DNA of 64,000 bases from assembly GCA_965212245.1 (NCBI GenBank), contig OZ243107.1, positions 2,914,001 through 2,978,000 on the forward strand, read 5' to 3'. Source of the stretch: CAKZNE01 sp040222435. GTDB taxonomy: Bacteria; Bacteroidota; Bacteroidia; Flavobacteriales; Schleiferiaceae. Each line of letters begins with the position of its first letter. Position 1 is the first letter of the stretch. Below the pieces are notes generated by a model. That model did not search any database. It was given only the letters and a program-made list of their open reading frames with translations, and was not told the DNA's origin. The translations under genes were made by a program, and so were the position numbers. Shown here one piece after another: positions 9,240 through 17,474 of this stretch.

Positions 9240-9644
9240 ATGATCCAGCGCATACAATCCATTTATCTTTTAGGTGCAGCCGTATTATCCGGGGCGATTA
9301 TTTTTATGGTTCCGGTTTTTCAAAAAGGGGATATGGCCCTTATGATCACCGGCTACCCCATATTTTTTGCCATGTTCATTTTATCGGCACTGGTTTCACT
9401 CTTCAGTATATTCAGATATAAGAGCCGTCAGCAACAAGTAGTATCCGGTCGTATTAATGTAATTGTGAATTTTGTTCTTTTCGGACTTATTCTCTATCAT
9501 TATTTTGGAAGTATGGATACTGAAGCCGTTAAGCTGGCCTTTGGTTCTTTTATACCTATCGTGGCGGTAGTTTTCATTACACTGGCTAATCGTGCCATTA
9601 TGCGTGATGAAGCTTTGGTAAGGGCCGCAGACCGGCTGCGCTAA
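9240..9644 (+). CDS. DUF4293 membrane protein
   Basis: I choose the ATG at 9240, not the in-frame ATG at 9201, because family members begin MIQRIQSIYLL and the extra 13 residues look non-coding. The protein is 134 residues with four predicted transmembrane helices. It ends with LANRAIMRDEALVRAADRLR, the characteristic DUF4293 tail. Function is unknown; the family is essentially confined to Bacteroidota. It is divergent from rho and converges on the phosphoesterase, overlapping its end by 4 bases. Confidence 0.8.
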   Translation: MIQRIQSIYLLGAAVLSGAIIFMVPVFQKGDMALMITGYPIFFAMFILSALVSLFSIFRYKSRQQQVVSGRINVIVNFVLFGLILYHYFGSMDTEAVKLAFGSFIPIVAVVFITLANRAIMRDEALVRAADRLR

Positions 9645-10132
9645 CGGGGAAGTTCTACCACCTCAAGATTTTCAATACGGCTGCCACTAATGGTAAAGCG
9701 TAACATGGTGCGTACCTTATGAAAACCATGTTTACCAATAGCACCCGGATTCATATGCAACAGTCCGTTCTTCTTGTCGTTCATAACCTTAAGTATGTGG
9801 CTGTGCCCGCATATGAATAGTTTAGGCGGATTTTGGTAAATATCAGGCTTTACATGAAACGAGTAACGCCCGGGGTAACCACCAATATGCGTGATCCAGA
9901 CATCTACTTCTTCAGCTTTAAAGCGGGTATGCTCCGGCCAGGTAGTGCGTATGGTATGGTCGTCAATGTTTCCATGTACGGCTTTTACCGGAGCTATTTT
10001 ATTCAAGGCATCGGTTACGGTTAAATGGCCTATATCTCCTGCGTGCCATATCTCATCGCTTCCTTCACATAGCTTCAATATCTTTTCATCTATATAGGAA
10101 TGGGTATCGCTTAATAAAGAAATCCTAATCAA
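9641..10132 (-). CDS. YfcE-type metallophosphoesterase
   Basis: A calcineurin-like phosphodiesterase of the YfcE/MJ0936 group, 163 residues from the chosen start. The dinuclear metal motifs are all present: LLSDTHSY, EIWHAGDIGH, VHGNID, FICGHSHI and MNPGAIGKHG. Family members begin almost directly with the LLSDTH strand, so I take the TTG at 10130-10132, giving MIRISLLSDTH. The upstream ATG at 10199-10201 would add 23 poorly fitting residues and overlap truA. The substrate in vivo is unknown; relatives hydrolyse phosphodiesters. Confidence 0.85.
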   Translation of the reverse strand: MIRISLLSDTHSYIDEKILKLCEGSDEIWHAGDIGHLTVTDALNKIAPVKAVHGNIDDHTIRTTWPEHTRFKAEEVDVWITHIGGYPGRYSFHVKPDIYQNPPKLFICGHSHILKVMNDKKNGLLHMNPGAIGKHGFHKVRTMLRFTISGSRIENLEVVELPR

Positions 10133-10150
10133 TGGTCTGTACGTTTCAAT

Positions 10151-10158
10151 TACCTTTG
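10151..10158 (+). promoter_or_regulatory. Possible -7 element for truA
   Basis: TACCTTTG matches the Bacteroidota -7 consensus TAnnTTTG. It lies in the 55 bases between the two divergent TTG starts. No convincing TTG -33 element is seen at the right distance. Confidence 0.4.
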
Positions 10159-10187
10159 CGGCAAGTTTAGTAATAATCCTTTGGCCT

Positions 10188-10934
10188 TTGCGGTATTTCA
10201 TGCAACTTTCTTACTTCGGAAAGCCATTCCACGGCTGGCAGATACAACCCAATGCTACCAGCGTTCAGGAAAGCTTGAATAAAGCCGCATCTACCGTATT
10301 ACGGGAAGAAGTATATACCGTGGGAGCAGGACGTACGGATACCGGGGTGCATGCCCGTGAGATGTGGGCTCATTTTGATAGCAAGCAGACTTTACCCGAA
10401 AACTTTGTACACCGGGTGAATAGCCTGGTGGGGCCACATATTGCCTTGCAAGCTCTAAGACCCGTAGCGGAAGTAGCGCACGCCCGTTTTGATGCACTCA
10501 GCCGGACGTACGAATACCACTTTACCTTTTGTAAAGACCCTTTTCTGACCGATCATGCCTGGTTTATTTACCCCCGGCCGGACCTTAACAGAATGAAGGA
10601 AGCTGCGCAGGCTTTATTTGATTTTGAGGATTTCACCTCCTTCTCTAAAAGTAAAACGCAAACCAAAACCAATAACTGCAAAATACACCGGGTAGAGTGG
10701 AGAGAGGGGGAAGACAAATTAGTCTTTACCATTCAGGCTGATCGCTTTTTACGCAATATGGTACGGGCCATAGTAGGTACTCTGGTAGAGATAGGACAAG
10801 GCAAAAGAGATGTGTCTGATCTTGCTTCTATAATAGCGGCTAAAGACCGTAAAAGGGCTGGTGAATCTGCTCCGGCACATGGCTTATATTTGACTCAAGT
10901 GGAATATCCAAAAGAAATTATACATGGCAGGTAG
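10188..10934 (+). CDS. truA: tRNA pseudouridine(38-40) synthase
   Basis: Isomerises uridines 38-40 in the tRNA anticodon arm. The catalytic aspartate is D51 in GAGRTDTGVHA. The N-terminal FGKPFHGWQIQPNA and the C-terminal FLRNMVRAIVGTLVEIG motifs are also conserved. The length of 248 residues is normal. The start is probably the TTG at 10188 (MRYFMQLSYFG), since family members begin MRYF; the ATG at 10200 is the alternative. The downstream ABC transporter start overlaps the end by 11 bases, so the two are translationally linked. Confidence 0.93.
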   Translation: MRYFMQLSYFGKPFHGWQIQPNATSVQESLNKAASTVLREEVYTVGAGRTDTGVHAREMWAHFDSKQTLPENFVHRVNSLVGPHIALQALRPVAEVAHARFDALSRTYEYHFTFCKDPFLTDHAWFIYPRPDLNRMKEAAQALFDFEDFTSFSKSKTQTKTNNCKIHRVEWREGEDKLVFTIQADRFLRNMVRAIVGTLVEIGQGKRDVSDLASIIAAKDRKRAGESAPAHGLYLTQVEYPKEIIHGR

Positions 10935-12693
10935 TGTAAGTGGTAAGGCTTTTGACATGGGACTGTTACGTAAGATCATGCGTTACATCGCTCCGTATCG
11001 CTGGATATTTTATGTGTGTCTTTTTCTTACCATGGTACTTTCTGCACTGGGTACCGCCCGTCCTTTACTGATCCAGTATGTAATTGACAACTTTGTAGTT
11101 ACACCTGATCCGCAGGGCTTATTGAATTATACTTTGATATTGATTGGTTTGCTGGTTATGGAGTCATTGGTACAATTTCTTTTCACCTATGGCGCCAATC
11201 ACCTGGGACAAAATATTATCCGCGATCTGCGTGTACAGTTGTATGAGCATATCCTTTCCTTCAAACTGCGTTATTTTGATAATACTCCTATAGGTACATT
11301 GGTTACACGGGCCGTTTCAGATATTGAAACCATTGCCAACATTTTTGCAGAAGGTATACTTGTGATCTATGGAGATCTCTTTAAGATCATGGTGATGGTA
11401 GGGGCCATGTTCTACTTTTTTGATTACCGCCTGGTGTTGATCTCCCTTTCTGTAGTACCGGTACTGTATTACGCCACGCGCATGTTTCAGGTCAAGATAA
11501 AATCTGCTTTTCAGGATGTGCGCACCCAGGTTTCGTCCTTAAATGCCTTCGTGCAGGAACACCTTACCGGAATGAATATCGTTCAGATATTTAACCGTGA
11601 AGATTCAGAAATGGATAAGTTCAAAGCCATCAATGAAAAGCATAAACAGGCCAATATCCGCTCTATCTGGTACTTTTCAATCTTTCTCCCGGTTATAGAG
11701 ATTATGAGTGCTGTTTCTATAGGCCTGGCTGTTTGGTTTGGCGGACTGCAGGCCGCTGCGGGAGGATACGTTACATTGGGAGACCTTACTGCTATTATCA
11801 TATTTATCAATATGCTTTTCCGTCCCTTGCGACAACTAGCTGATCGTTTTAATACCCTGCAGATGGGAATGGTGGCCAGTGAACGAGTCTTTAAAATACT
11901 GGAGACCTCTGAGCATATTGCTGATACCGGTCATAAAGAACTGGAAAATGTGCAAGGGGATATAGAATTTCAGGATGTGAAGTTTGGCTACAAAGAAGAT
12001 GAAATCATCCTGAAGGGAATTTCCTTTGAGGTAAAATCCGGACAAACTCTGGCAATAGTGGGGGCTACCGGAGCAGGTAAATCCACCATAGTAAACCTCT
12101 TAAGCCGTTTCTATGAGATATGGGAGGGTAAAATACTGGTAGATGGTCAGGATATTCAGGAAGTAAGCCTTTCTTCACTGCGTGAAAATCTGGCTGTAGT
12201 GCTGCAGGATGTTTTTTTGTTTTCCGATTCCATCTACAACAACATTACGCTTAATAAAGATATTTCACTGAACGAGGTACAGGAGGCCGCGGGAGTAATA
12301 GGAGTAGATGATTTTATTGAAACACTGCCGGATCAGTATGACTATAATGTTCGTGAACGGGGTAATATGCTTTCGGTAGGACAAAGACAGCTTTTAGCTT
12401 TTTTAAGAGCCTATGTTTCAAACCCATCTGTATTAATACTGGATGAAGCCACCAGTTCTATTGATACCCAAAGCGAAGTACTTATTCAAACGGCCATTGA
12501 TAAACTCACCGAAGGCCGTACTTCTATTATTATTGCCCACCGCCTGGCCACCATTAAAAAAGCGGATAAAATACTGGTGATGGAAAAAGGAAGGGTAGTG
12601 GAAGAGGGTACGCATGAGGAGTTGTTGGCTCTGGAAGGTTATTATACCCGCCTTTATGAAATGCAATTCAAAGCCGAAGAGGAAACTATTTAA
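10924..12693 (+). CDS. ABC half-exporter, MdlB-like subunit with catalytic Glu but degenerate signature
   Basis: A 589-residue half transporter: a six-helix permease domain (about 1-320) then an ATPase (about 335-589). Walker A is GATGAGKST, Walker B LILDEATSSID with the catalytic Glu intact, and the switch is IIAHRLAT. The signature reads LSVGQRQL instead of LSGGQ. This is the pattern of the MdlB/YheH subunit of heterodimeric exporters, which needs a partner with a good signature but a poor Walker B. Such a partner lies at 25219-26997. An alternative start is the M in MGLLRKIM. The substrate (lipid, drug or peptide) cannot be told. Confidence 0.88.
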   Translation: MAGSVSGKAFDMGLLRKIMRYIAPYRWIFYVCLFLTMVLSALGTARPLLIQYVIDNFVVTPDPQGLLNYTLILIGLLVMESLVQFLFTYGANHLGQNIIRDLRVQLYEHILSFKLRYFDNTPIGTLVTRAVSDIETIANIFAEGILVIYGDLFKIMVMVGAMFYFFDYRLVLISLSVVPVLYYATRMFQVKIKSAFQDVRTQVSSLNAFVQEHLTGMNIVQIFNREDSEMDKFKAINEKHKQANIRSIWYFSIFLPVIEIMSAVSIGLAVWFGGLQAAAGGYVTLGDLTAIIIFINMLFRPLRQLADRFNTLQMGMVASERVFKILETSEHIADTGHKELENVQGDIEFQDVKFGYKEDEIILKGISFEVKSGQTLAIVGATGAGKSTIVNLLSRFYEIWEGKILVDGQDIQEVSLSSLRENLAVVLQDVFLFSDSIYNNITLNKDISLNEVQEAAGVIGVDDFIETLPDQYDYNVRERGNMLSVGQRQLLAFLRAYVSNPSVLILDEATSSIDTQSEVLIQTAIDKLTEGRTSIIIAHRLATIKKADKILVMEKGRVVEEGTHEELLALEGYYTRLYEMQFKAEEETI

Positions 12694-12738
12694 ATTTTAA
12701 GCAGTAAAAAAGAACCGAATAAATTTCCTTTCGTAAAC

Positions 12739-12769
12739 TTGTTTATATTTTAAACTAAACATATATTTG
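12739..12769 (+). promoter_or_regulatory. Bacteroidota sigma-A-type promoter
   Basis: TTG at 12739-12741 and TATATTTG at 12762-12769 are separated by 20 bases, an exact match to TTG-N17-23-TAnnTTTG. The start codon follows 19 bases after the -7 box. Confidence 0.75.
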
Positions 12770-12788
12770 AACATCCAAATTCAAGAAC

Positions 12789-13388
12789 ATGGAAAATCAA
12801 ATAACTGAACAAGAGAGTTTACAGATCATAAGGGGAATGATAAATAAGGCCCGGACCAACCTTAGTGAAGGGAGCATTTTTTACCTGATATGGGGGTGGG
12901 CCGTGCTACTGGCTATCATTGCCCAGTATTTTATGTTAACCATTTTTACAACCGCATACCACTGGGCAGCCTGGCCGGTTTTAATGACGGTGGCCGCAGT
13001 TATTAGCGTAGTAGCGGGACGTAGAAAGTCTAAAAAGCAGAAGTATATAACTTTTGTAGGCCGTACTATGAGTTTTTTGTGGGGAGGTTTTGTGATGTTT
13101 CTCTTGGCTATTTTATCTATGGGTCCTCAAATTGGCTGGGCCAACACCTACTTGCTTATTATTGGTTTATACGGCTTAGGCACTTTTGTTTCAGGTGGGG
13201 TTTTGCGGTTTAAGCCACTGATTATTGGTGGTGTAATAAGTCTGTTTCTGGCTTTTGCTGGTATTGTAGGTCGTGAACTTATTACCGATTTTACCCAGGT
13301 TTTATTGTTGTTGGCGATTAGTATAATATCCAGTTATTTAGTGCCCGGCTATTTATTACGCGCTAAAAAAGATACCGATGCTGCCTGA
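12789..13388 (+). CDS. Multispanning membrane protein paired with a winged-helix regulator
   Basis: A 199-residue protein. A 30-residue soluble N-terminus (EQESLQIIRGMINKARTNLS) is followed by about five or six hydrophobic helices and a basic end (LLRAKKDTD). No catalytic motif is visible and I do not recognise a named family. Its 3' end overlaps the start of a small winged-helix regulator by 11 bases. Membrane-protein/HTH pairs like this are common in Bacteroidota. The regulator may control the pair or sense its state, but that is inference. Confidence 0.65.
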   Translation: MENQITEQESLQIIRGMINKARTNLSEGSIFYLIWGWAVLLAIIAQYFMLTIFTTAYHWAAWPVLMTVAAVISVVAGRRKSKKQKYITFVGRTMSFLWGGFVMFLLAILSMGPQIGWANTYLLIIGLYGLGTFVSGGVLRFKPLIIGGVISLFLAFAGIVGRELITDFTQVLLLLAISIISSYLVPGYLLRAKKDTDAA

Positions 13389-13671
13389 ACTAGATCCTTT
13401 ATTACATTCCCAGTTACGCTTACAAATCGTATCGGTACTGGTAGGAGTAGAATCGGCTGAGTTCAATTTTTTGCTGGAAGAGACCAGAGCTACCCGTGGA
13501 AATGTATCGGTTCAGTTAAAGAAGTTATCAGAAGCGGGTTATATCAACATCTCTAAAGCATTTGGAGAAAGCTATCCCGTAACTACATGCCGCATTACAG
13601 ATAAAGGTCTTAAAGCCTTTGATGTATACGTTGAAAATATCTCTAAATACCTGGAGCAAAAACGTAGTTAG
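13378..13671 (+). CDS. Small winged-helix transcriptional regulator (HTH_34-like)
   Basis: A 97-residue stand-alone winged-helix protein of the MarR/ArsR-like type. The segment LDPLLHSQLRLQIVSVL forms the first helices, ATRGNVSVQLKKLSEAGYI is the recognition helix region, and FGESYPVTTCRITDKGLKAF is the wing. No effector domain or metal-binding cysteines are evident. It overlaps the upstream membrane protein gene and is followed by a strong terminator, so the two genes form a closed transcription unit. Confidence 0.82.
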   Translation: MLPELDPLLHSQLRLQIVSVLVGVESAEFNFLLEETRATRGNVSVQLKKLSEAGYINISKAFGESYPVTTCRITDKGLKAFDVYVENISKYLEQKRS

Positions 13672-13753
13672 ACTTCACTAAAAGGACTTCTTGTAATTTT
13701 TAAACAAGATGGTGTATATTGCGTTAACCATATTAGAACTTCGGAAATAGATT

Positions 13754-13785
13754 CCCTGCCTGAAAAGGCGGGGTTTCTTTTTTTA
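13754..13785 (+). terminator. Intrinsic terminator of the membrane protein/regulator pair
   Basis: An 8-base stem CCCTGCCT / AGGCGGGG (one G-T pair) with a GAAA tetraloop, followed by TTTCTTTTTTT on the plus strand. Confidence 0.85.
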
Positions 13786-14439
13786 CTCCCTGTTTTCTTT
13801 CTTTTCACTTTCCTGGATAATTTCCAAAACTTCTTCTGAAGACATATAAAGCTTATTTATTTTATCGCGATAACTGGCGGGTAATGACGATTGACTGAGA
13901 ATGTAATTTTTGGTAGCAATAAGATAATCGCCAAAGCCATGCTGTATGGCGTAAATATCCGCTCTGCGCTCGGCTCTTTTTACAAAAGCCGGACTCAAAA
14001 AATACATAGCACCAAAACCAATCAGGTTTAAACTGCTGCGCGTTGAATAATCCAGAATATGACCCAGTTCATGACTGATCCATCCCTTTAATACTTCTTT
14101 AGGCAGATTATATAAGGCAATCTTTTTTTCAGCCAAGACCATGGCAGGTAACATTTGTATGGTGTAAGACCGGGCACGTTGTGGCTTAAGCAAGCTGAAG
14201 AAATCAGGCCGGGCCTGCATAAACACATTATAAATGTGTTCGTCAAAAACAAAACGGATACGGGTTTCCCTTAATTCCGGATAGTTTTGTAAAGTTTCCA
14301 GAACAATGTCTTTTATAGACTCTGGAATTTCTTTATTGATACTGAAATCCAGTGAGTCAGATGGAGCCTGCGCTCTTATTCCTATACTGAAAATAAGAGC
14401 CAGTCCAGCTGTGCAGATGCGCAGGTATGAATACATCAT
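13783..14439 (-). CDS. Secreted zincin-like putative metalloprotease
   Basis: A 218-residue exported protein with a signal peptide (residues 1-24, ending IRAQA). It carries GWISHELGHILDY with the zinc motif HELGH at 123-127 and an ERRAD motif at 157-161, which could supply the third ligand as in gluzincins. A hydrophobic stretch (LNLIGFGAMYFLSP) lies between them, recalling M48-type peptidases, but the protein is shorter and I do not recognise a named family. The C-terminus is charged. It follows the alpha-oxoamine synthase gene by 13 bases, so the two may be cotranscribed. Protease activity is inference from the motif. Confidence 0.65.
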   Translation of the reverse strand: MMYSYLRICTAGLALIFSIGIRAQAPSDSLDFSINKEIPESIKDIVLETLQNYPELRETRIRFVFDEHIYNVFMQARPDFFSLLKPQRARSYTIQMLPAMVLAEKKIALYNLPKEVLKGWISHELGHILDYSTRSSLNLIGFGAMYFLSPAFVKRAERRADIYAIQHGFGDYLIATKNYILSQSSLPASYRDKINKLYMSSEEVLEIIQESEKKENRE

Positions 14440-14452
14440 TCTGTTTTACCGA

Positions 14453-15688
14453 TCATTCTGCTGCTACCGGTTTTTTATAGGCACCAGCTTTAAGCCTGGA
14501 ATAAATGGCTGTAAAAGCTTCTATAGTTTGATCTATATCTTCATGGCTATGGGCCGCAGACGGTATCATACGCAGCATGATCACTCCTTTTGGTACTACC
14601 GGGTATACAACCAGTGAACAGAAGACACCATGATTTTCTCTCAGGTCCTGGTTCATACGTAAAGCTTCCTCCAATTCACCATCCAGATACACCGGGGTTA
14701 CGGGCGATTGTGTGTTTCCCAGATCAAAACCACGTTTTTTCAATCCAGATTGAAGACGTTCTACATTATCCCAAAGATCGGCACGCAGTCTGTTTTCTTT
14801 TTGTAAGAGTTCAAGTCTTACCAATGCTCCTTCCACCATAGGCATAGGAAGGGCTTTTGCAAAGATCTGTGAGCGCATGGTATAGCGCAGGTAATCTATA
14901 ATGCTCTTGTTGCCGGATACAAATGCTCCGATACCGGCCATAGATTTAGCAAAGGTACTGAGGTAAAGGTCTACATCATCCTGAAGGTCAAAATGCTCTC
15001 CCGTGCCAGCTCCTGTTTTTCCCATGGTACCAAAACCATGTGCGTCATCAATAAACAAGCGGAAGTTATACCTGGATTTCAGCTTTACTATTTCATCCAG
15101 CTTCCCAAGGTCACCGGACATTCCGAAAACACCTTCTGTAATTACCAAAATACCACCTTTGGTTTTACCTGTTACCTGTTCAGCATGAATAAGTTGCTTT
15201 TCAAGGTTATCTATATCATTATGACTATATACAAAGCGCTTACCCATGTGCAGACGTACACCGTCTACAATACAGGCGTGAGACTCAGAGTCATATACAA
15301 TAACGTCATTGCGGTCTACCATACTGTCAATAAGAGAAACCACACCCTGATAGCCATAATTGAGCAAGTAGGTATCCTCCTTGTGAACAAAGAGCGACAA
15401 TTTATGCTCCAGCTCTTCGTGTTTACTGGTATGACCTGTTAGTAGTCTTGAGCCCATAGGATAGGCAAGACCCCAGTCTCTGGTTCCTTTTGAATCAGCT
15501 TCACGAACTGAAGGGTGATTGGCAAGTCCGAGGTAATTATTAATACTCCAAACTATAACCTCCTTACCCATAAACTGCATTCGGGGCGCTATTTCTCCTT
15601 CCAGTTTAGGAAATATGTAGTAATTCTCAAATTCCTGATGCTGACCCAGCGGGGTGTTTTTTAACTGACGCTTGTCAAATAGATCCAT
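14453..15688 (-). CDS. PLP-dependent alpha-oxoamine synthase family enzyme
   Basis: A 411-residue PLP enzyme that should condense an amino acid with an acyl-CoA. Conserved features are NNYLGLANHP (50-59), GSRLLTGHT (79-87), the PLP-stacking histidine in DSESHACIVDG, IDDAHGFGTMG (213-223) and the Schiff-base lysine K248 in STFAKSMAGIG. Family members include serine palmitoyltransferase, glycine C-acetyltransferase, 8-amino-7-oxononanoate synthase and the cysteate acyltransferase of sulfonolipid synthesis. No bio or threonine-degradation genes are adjacent, so a sphingolipid or sulfonolipid role is plausible but unproven. Confidence 0.85.
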   Translation of the reverse strand: MDLFDKRQLKNTPLGQHQEFENYYIFPKLEGEIAPRMQFMGKEVIVWSINNYLGLANHPSVREADSKGTRDWGLAYPMGSRLLTGHTSKHEELEHKLSLFVHKEDTYLLNYGYQGVVSLIDSMVDRNDVIVYDSESHACIVDGVRLHMGKRFVYSHNDIDNLEKQLIHAEQVTGKTKGGILVITEGVFGMSGDLGKLDEIVKLKSRYNFRLFIDDAHGFGTMGKTGAGTGEHFDLQDDVDLYLSTFAKSMAGIGAFVSGNKSIIDYLRYTMRSQIFAKALPMPMVEGALVRLELLQKENRLRADLWDNVERLQSGLKKRGFDLGNTQSPVTPVYLDGELEEALRMNQDLRENHGVFCSLVVYPVVPKGVIMLRMIPSAAHSHEDIDQTIEAFTAIYSRLKAGAYKKPVAAE

Positions 15689-15833
15689 AAATATGAAAGT
15701 CTGTTTGCCTTAATAAGAATTTTAGAGATCAAAAGTTTGTTTGAAGGTTGTATGGAGTCTAACCAATACCATAAATATGGATTAGCTATATTCAAGAATA
15801 ATCGCTTCACTGAAAATTTTATAGATGCTCAAA

Positions 15834-17468
15834 CTAAGCCTGTATTACTCCAGGGTTATACGCCTTTTTCAGAGGAGCATTATTGGCCATCTCTATACCC
15901 ATGCTAATCCATTTACGGGTGTCCAGAGGATCAATAATGGCGTCTGTCCAAAGTCGTGAAGCGGCATAGTAAGGTGAGGTTTGTGCATCGTACCGGGCCT
16001 TGATCTCATCAAACATTTCCTTTTCTTTTTCAGCGCTTATTTCCTCTCCACGAGCTTTTAAACTGGCCGTTTCAATTTGCAGTAAAACTTTGGCCGCCTG
16101 TGAACCACCCATCACGGCTATTTGAGAAGTAGGCCATGCCACCATTAACCGGGGATCATAAGCTTTACCACACATAGCATAATTTCCGGCTCCGTAAGAG
16201 TTTCCCATTACCACCGTAAACTTGGGCACCACGGAGTTACTCATGGTGTTTACCATCTTCGCACCGTCTTTAATAATTCCACCTTGTTCCGAGCGACTAC
16301 CTACCATAAAACCGGTTACATCCTGTAAAAAGACCAAGGGGATCTTTTTTTGGTTACAATTGGCAATAAAGCGTGAGGCCTTATCCGCAGAGTCTGAGTA
16401 AATAACCCCGCCAAACTGCATTTCCCCCTTTTTACTTTTAATAACTTCACGATTGTTGGCTACAATACCAACTGCCCAGCCATCTATACGGGCGTAGCCG
16501 GTAATAATTGTTTTCCCGTAGCCCGCCTTATACTCCTCAAAATCACTGTTATCTATCAAACGCTCAATAATCTTCATGCTAGAGTAGGGCTTAGCACGGT
16601 CTGCCGGGAAAAGGCCATAAATATCTTTTGGGTCTTTAGCAGGTTCTTTTGATTCTGCCCGATTAAACCCGGCCTTATCAAAATCTCCGATCTTATCTAC
16701 AATATTCTTGATGGAGGAGAGACAATCCGGATCGTCTTTACTTTTATAATCAGTAACACCTGAAATCTCTGAATGGGTAGTAGCACCACCCAGTGTTTCA
16801 TTGTCTATATTTTCTCCGATAGCGGCTTTTACCAGGTATGAACCGGCCAAAAATATGCTACCGGTTTTATCTACTATCAATGCTTCATCACTCATAATAG
16901 GAAGGTAGGCACCGCCTGCCACACAGCTTCCCATAATAGCAGCAATTTGTGTAATTCCTTCTGAAGAGAGAATCGCGTTATTGCGGAAGATGCGACCGAA
17001 GTGTTCTTTATCCGGAAATATTTCATCTTGCATGGGCAGATACACTCCGGCACTATCTACCAGGTAGATAATAGGTAAACGGTTTTCAAGGGCAATTTCC
17101 TGAGCGCGCAGGTTTTTTTTGCCGGTAATAGGAAACCAGGCCCCGGCTTTAACCGTAGCATCATTAGCCACTACAATGCACATTTTGCCTTTAATATAAC
17201 CAATAACCACTACCACACCACCACTGGGGCAGCCTCCGTGTTCCTTGTACATTTCATAGCCGGCAAAGGCACCAATTTCTATAGTCGCACGGTCTTTATC
17301 CAACAGGAAATCAATACGTTCCCTGGCGGTCATTTTACCTTTGGAATGATGCTTTTCAATACGTTTGTCGCCACCACCTTTATGAATGGTTTCCAACTTA
17401 CTCTTAACCTCAGACATCATCAGTTTGAGCTTGTCCTCGTTTTTGTTGAATTCAAGGTTTTGTGCCAT
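15834..17468 (-). CDS. Acyl-CoA carboxylase beta (carboxyltransferase) subunit
   Basis: A 544-residue carboxyltransferase of the propionyl/methylcrotonyl-CoA carboxylase group. It transfers CO2 from biotin to an acyl-CoA. The N-terminal GKMTARERIDFLLD is typical, and both crotonase-like halves are present. The second half has GGSQAAKVL and AYDPRLMVAWPTSQIAVMGG. The overall pattern is closest to methylcrotonyl-CoA carboxylase beta, which would mean leucine degradation. No biotin carboxylase/biotin carrier subunit is adjacent, so its partner must be elsewhere. It starts 6 bases after the SH3-like protein gene. Confidence 0.9.
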   Translation of the reverse strand: MAQNLEFNKNEDKLKLMMSEVKSKLETIHKGGGDKRIEKHHSKGKMTARERIDFLLDKDRATIEIGAFAGYEMYKEHGGCPSGGVVVVIGYIKGKMCIVVANDATVKAGAWFPITGKKNLRAQEIALENRLPIIYLVDSAGVYLPMQDEIFPDKEHFGRIFRNNAILSSEGITQIAAIMGSCVAGGAYLPIMSDEALIVDKTGSIFLAGSYLVKAAIGENIDNETLGGATTHSEISGVTDYKSKDDPDCLSSIKNIVDKIGDFDKAGFNRAESKEPAKDPKDIYGLFPADRAKPYSSMKIIERLIDNSDFEEYKAGYGKTIITGYARIDGWAVGIVANNREVIKSKKGEMQFGGVIYSDSADKASRFIANCNQKKIPLVFLQDVTGFMVGSRSEQGGIIKDGAKMVNTMSNSVVPKFTVVMGNSYGAGNYAMCGKAYDPRLMVAWPTSQIAVMGGSQAAKVLLQIETASLKARGEEISAEKEKEMFDEIKARYDAQTSPYYAASRLWTDAIIDPLDTRKWISMGIEMANNAPLKKAYNPGVIQA

Positions 17469-17474
17469 ATTCTT

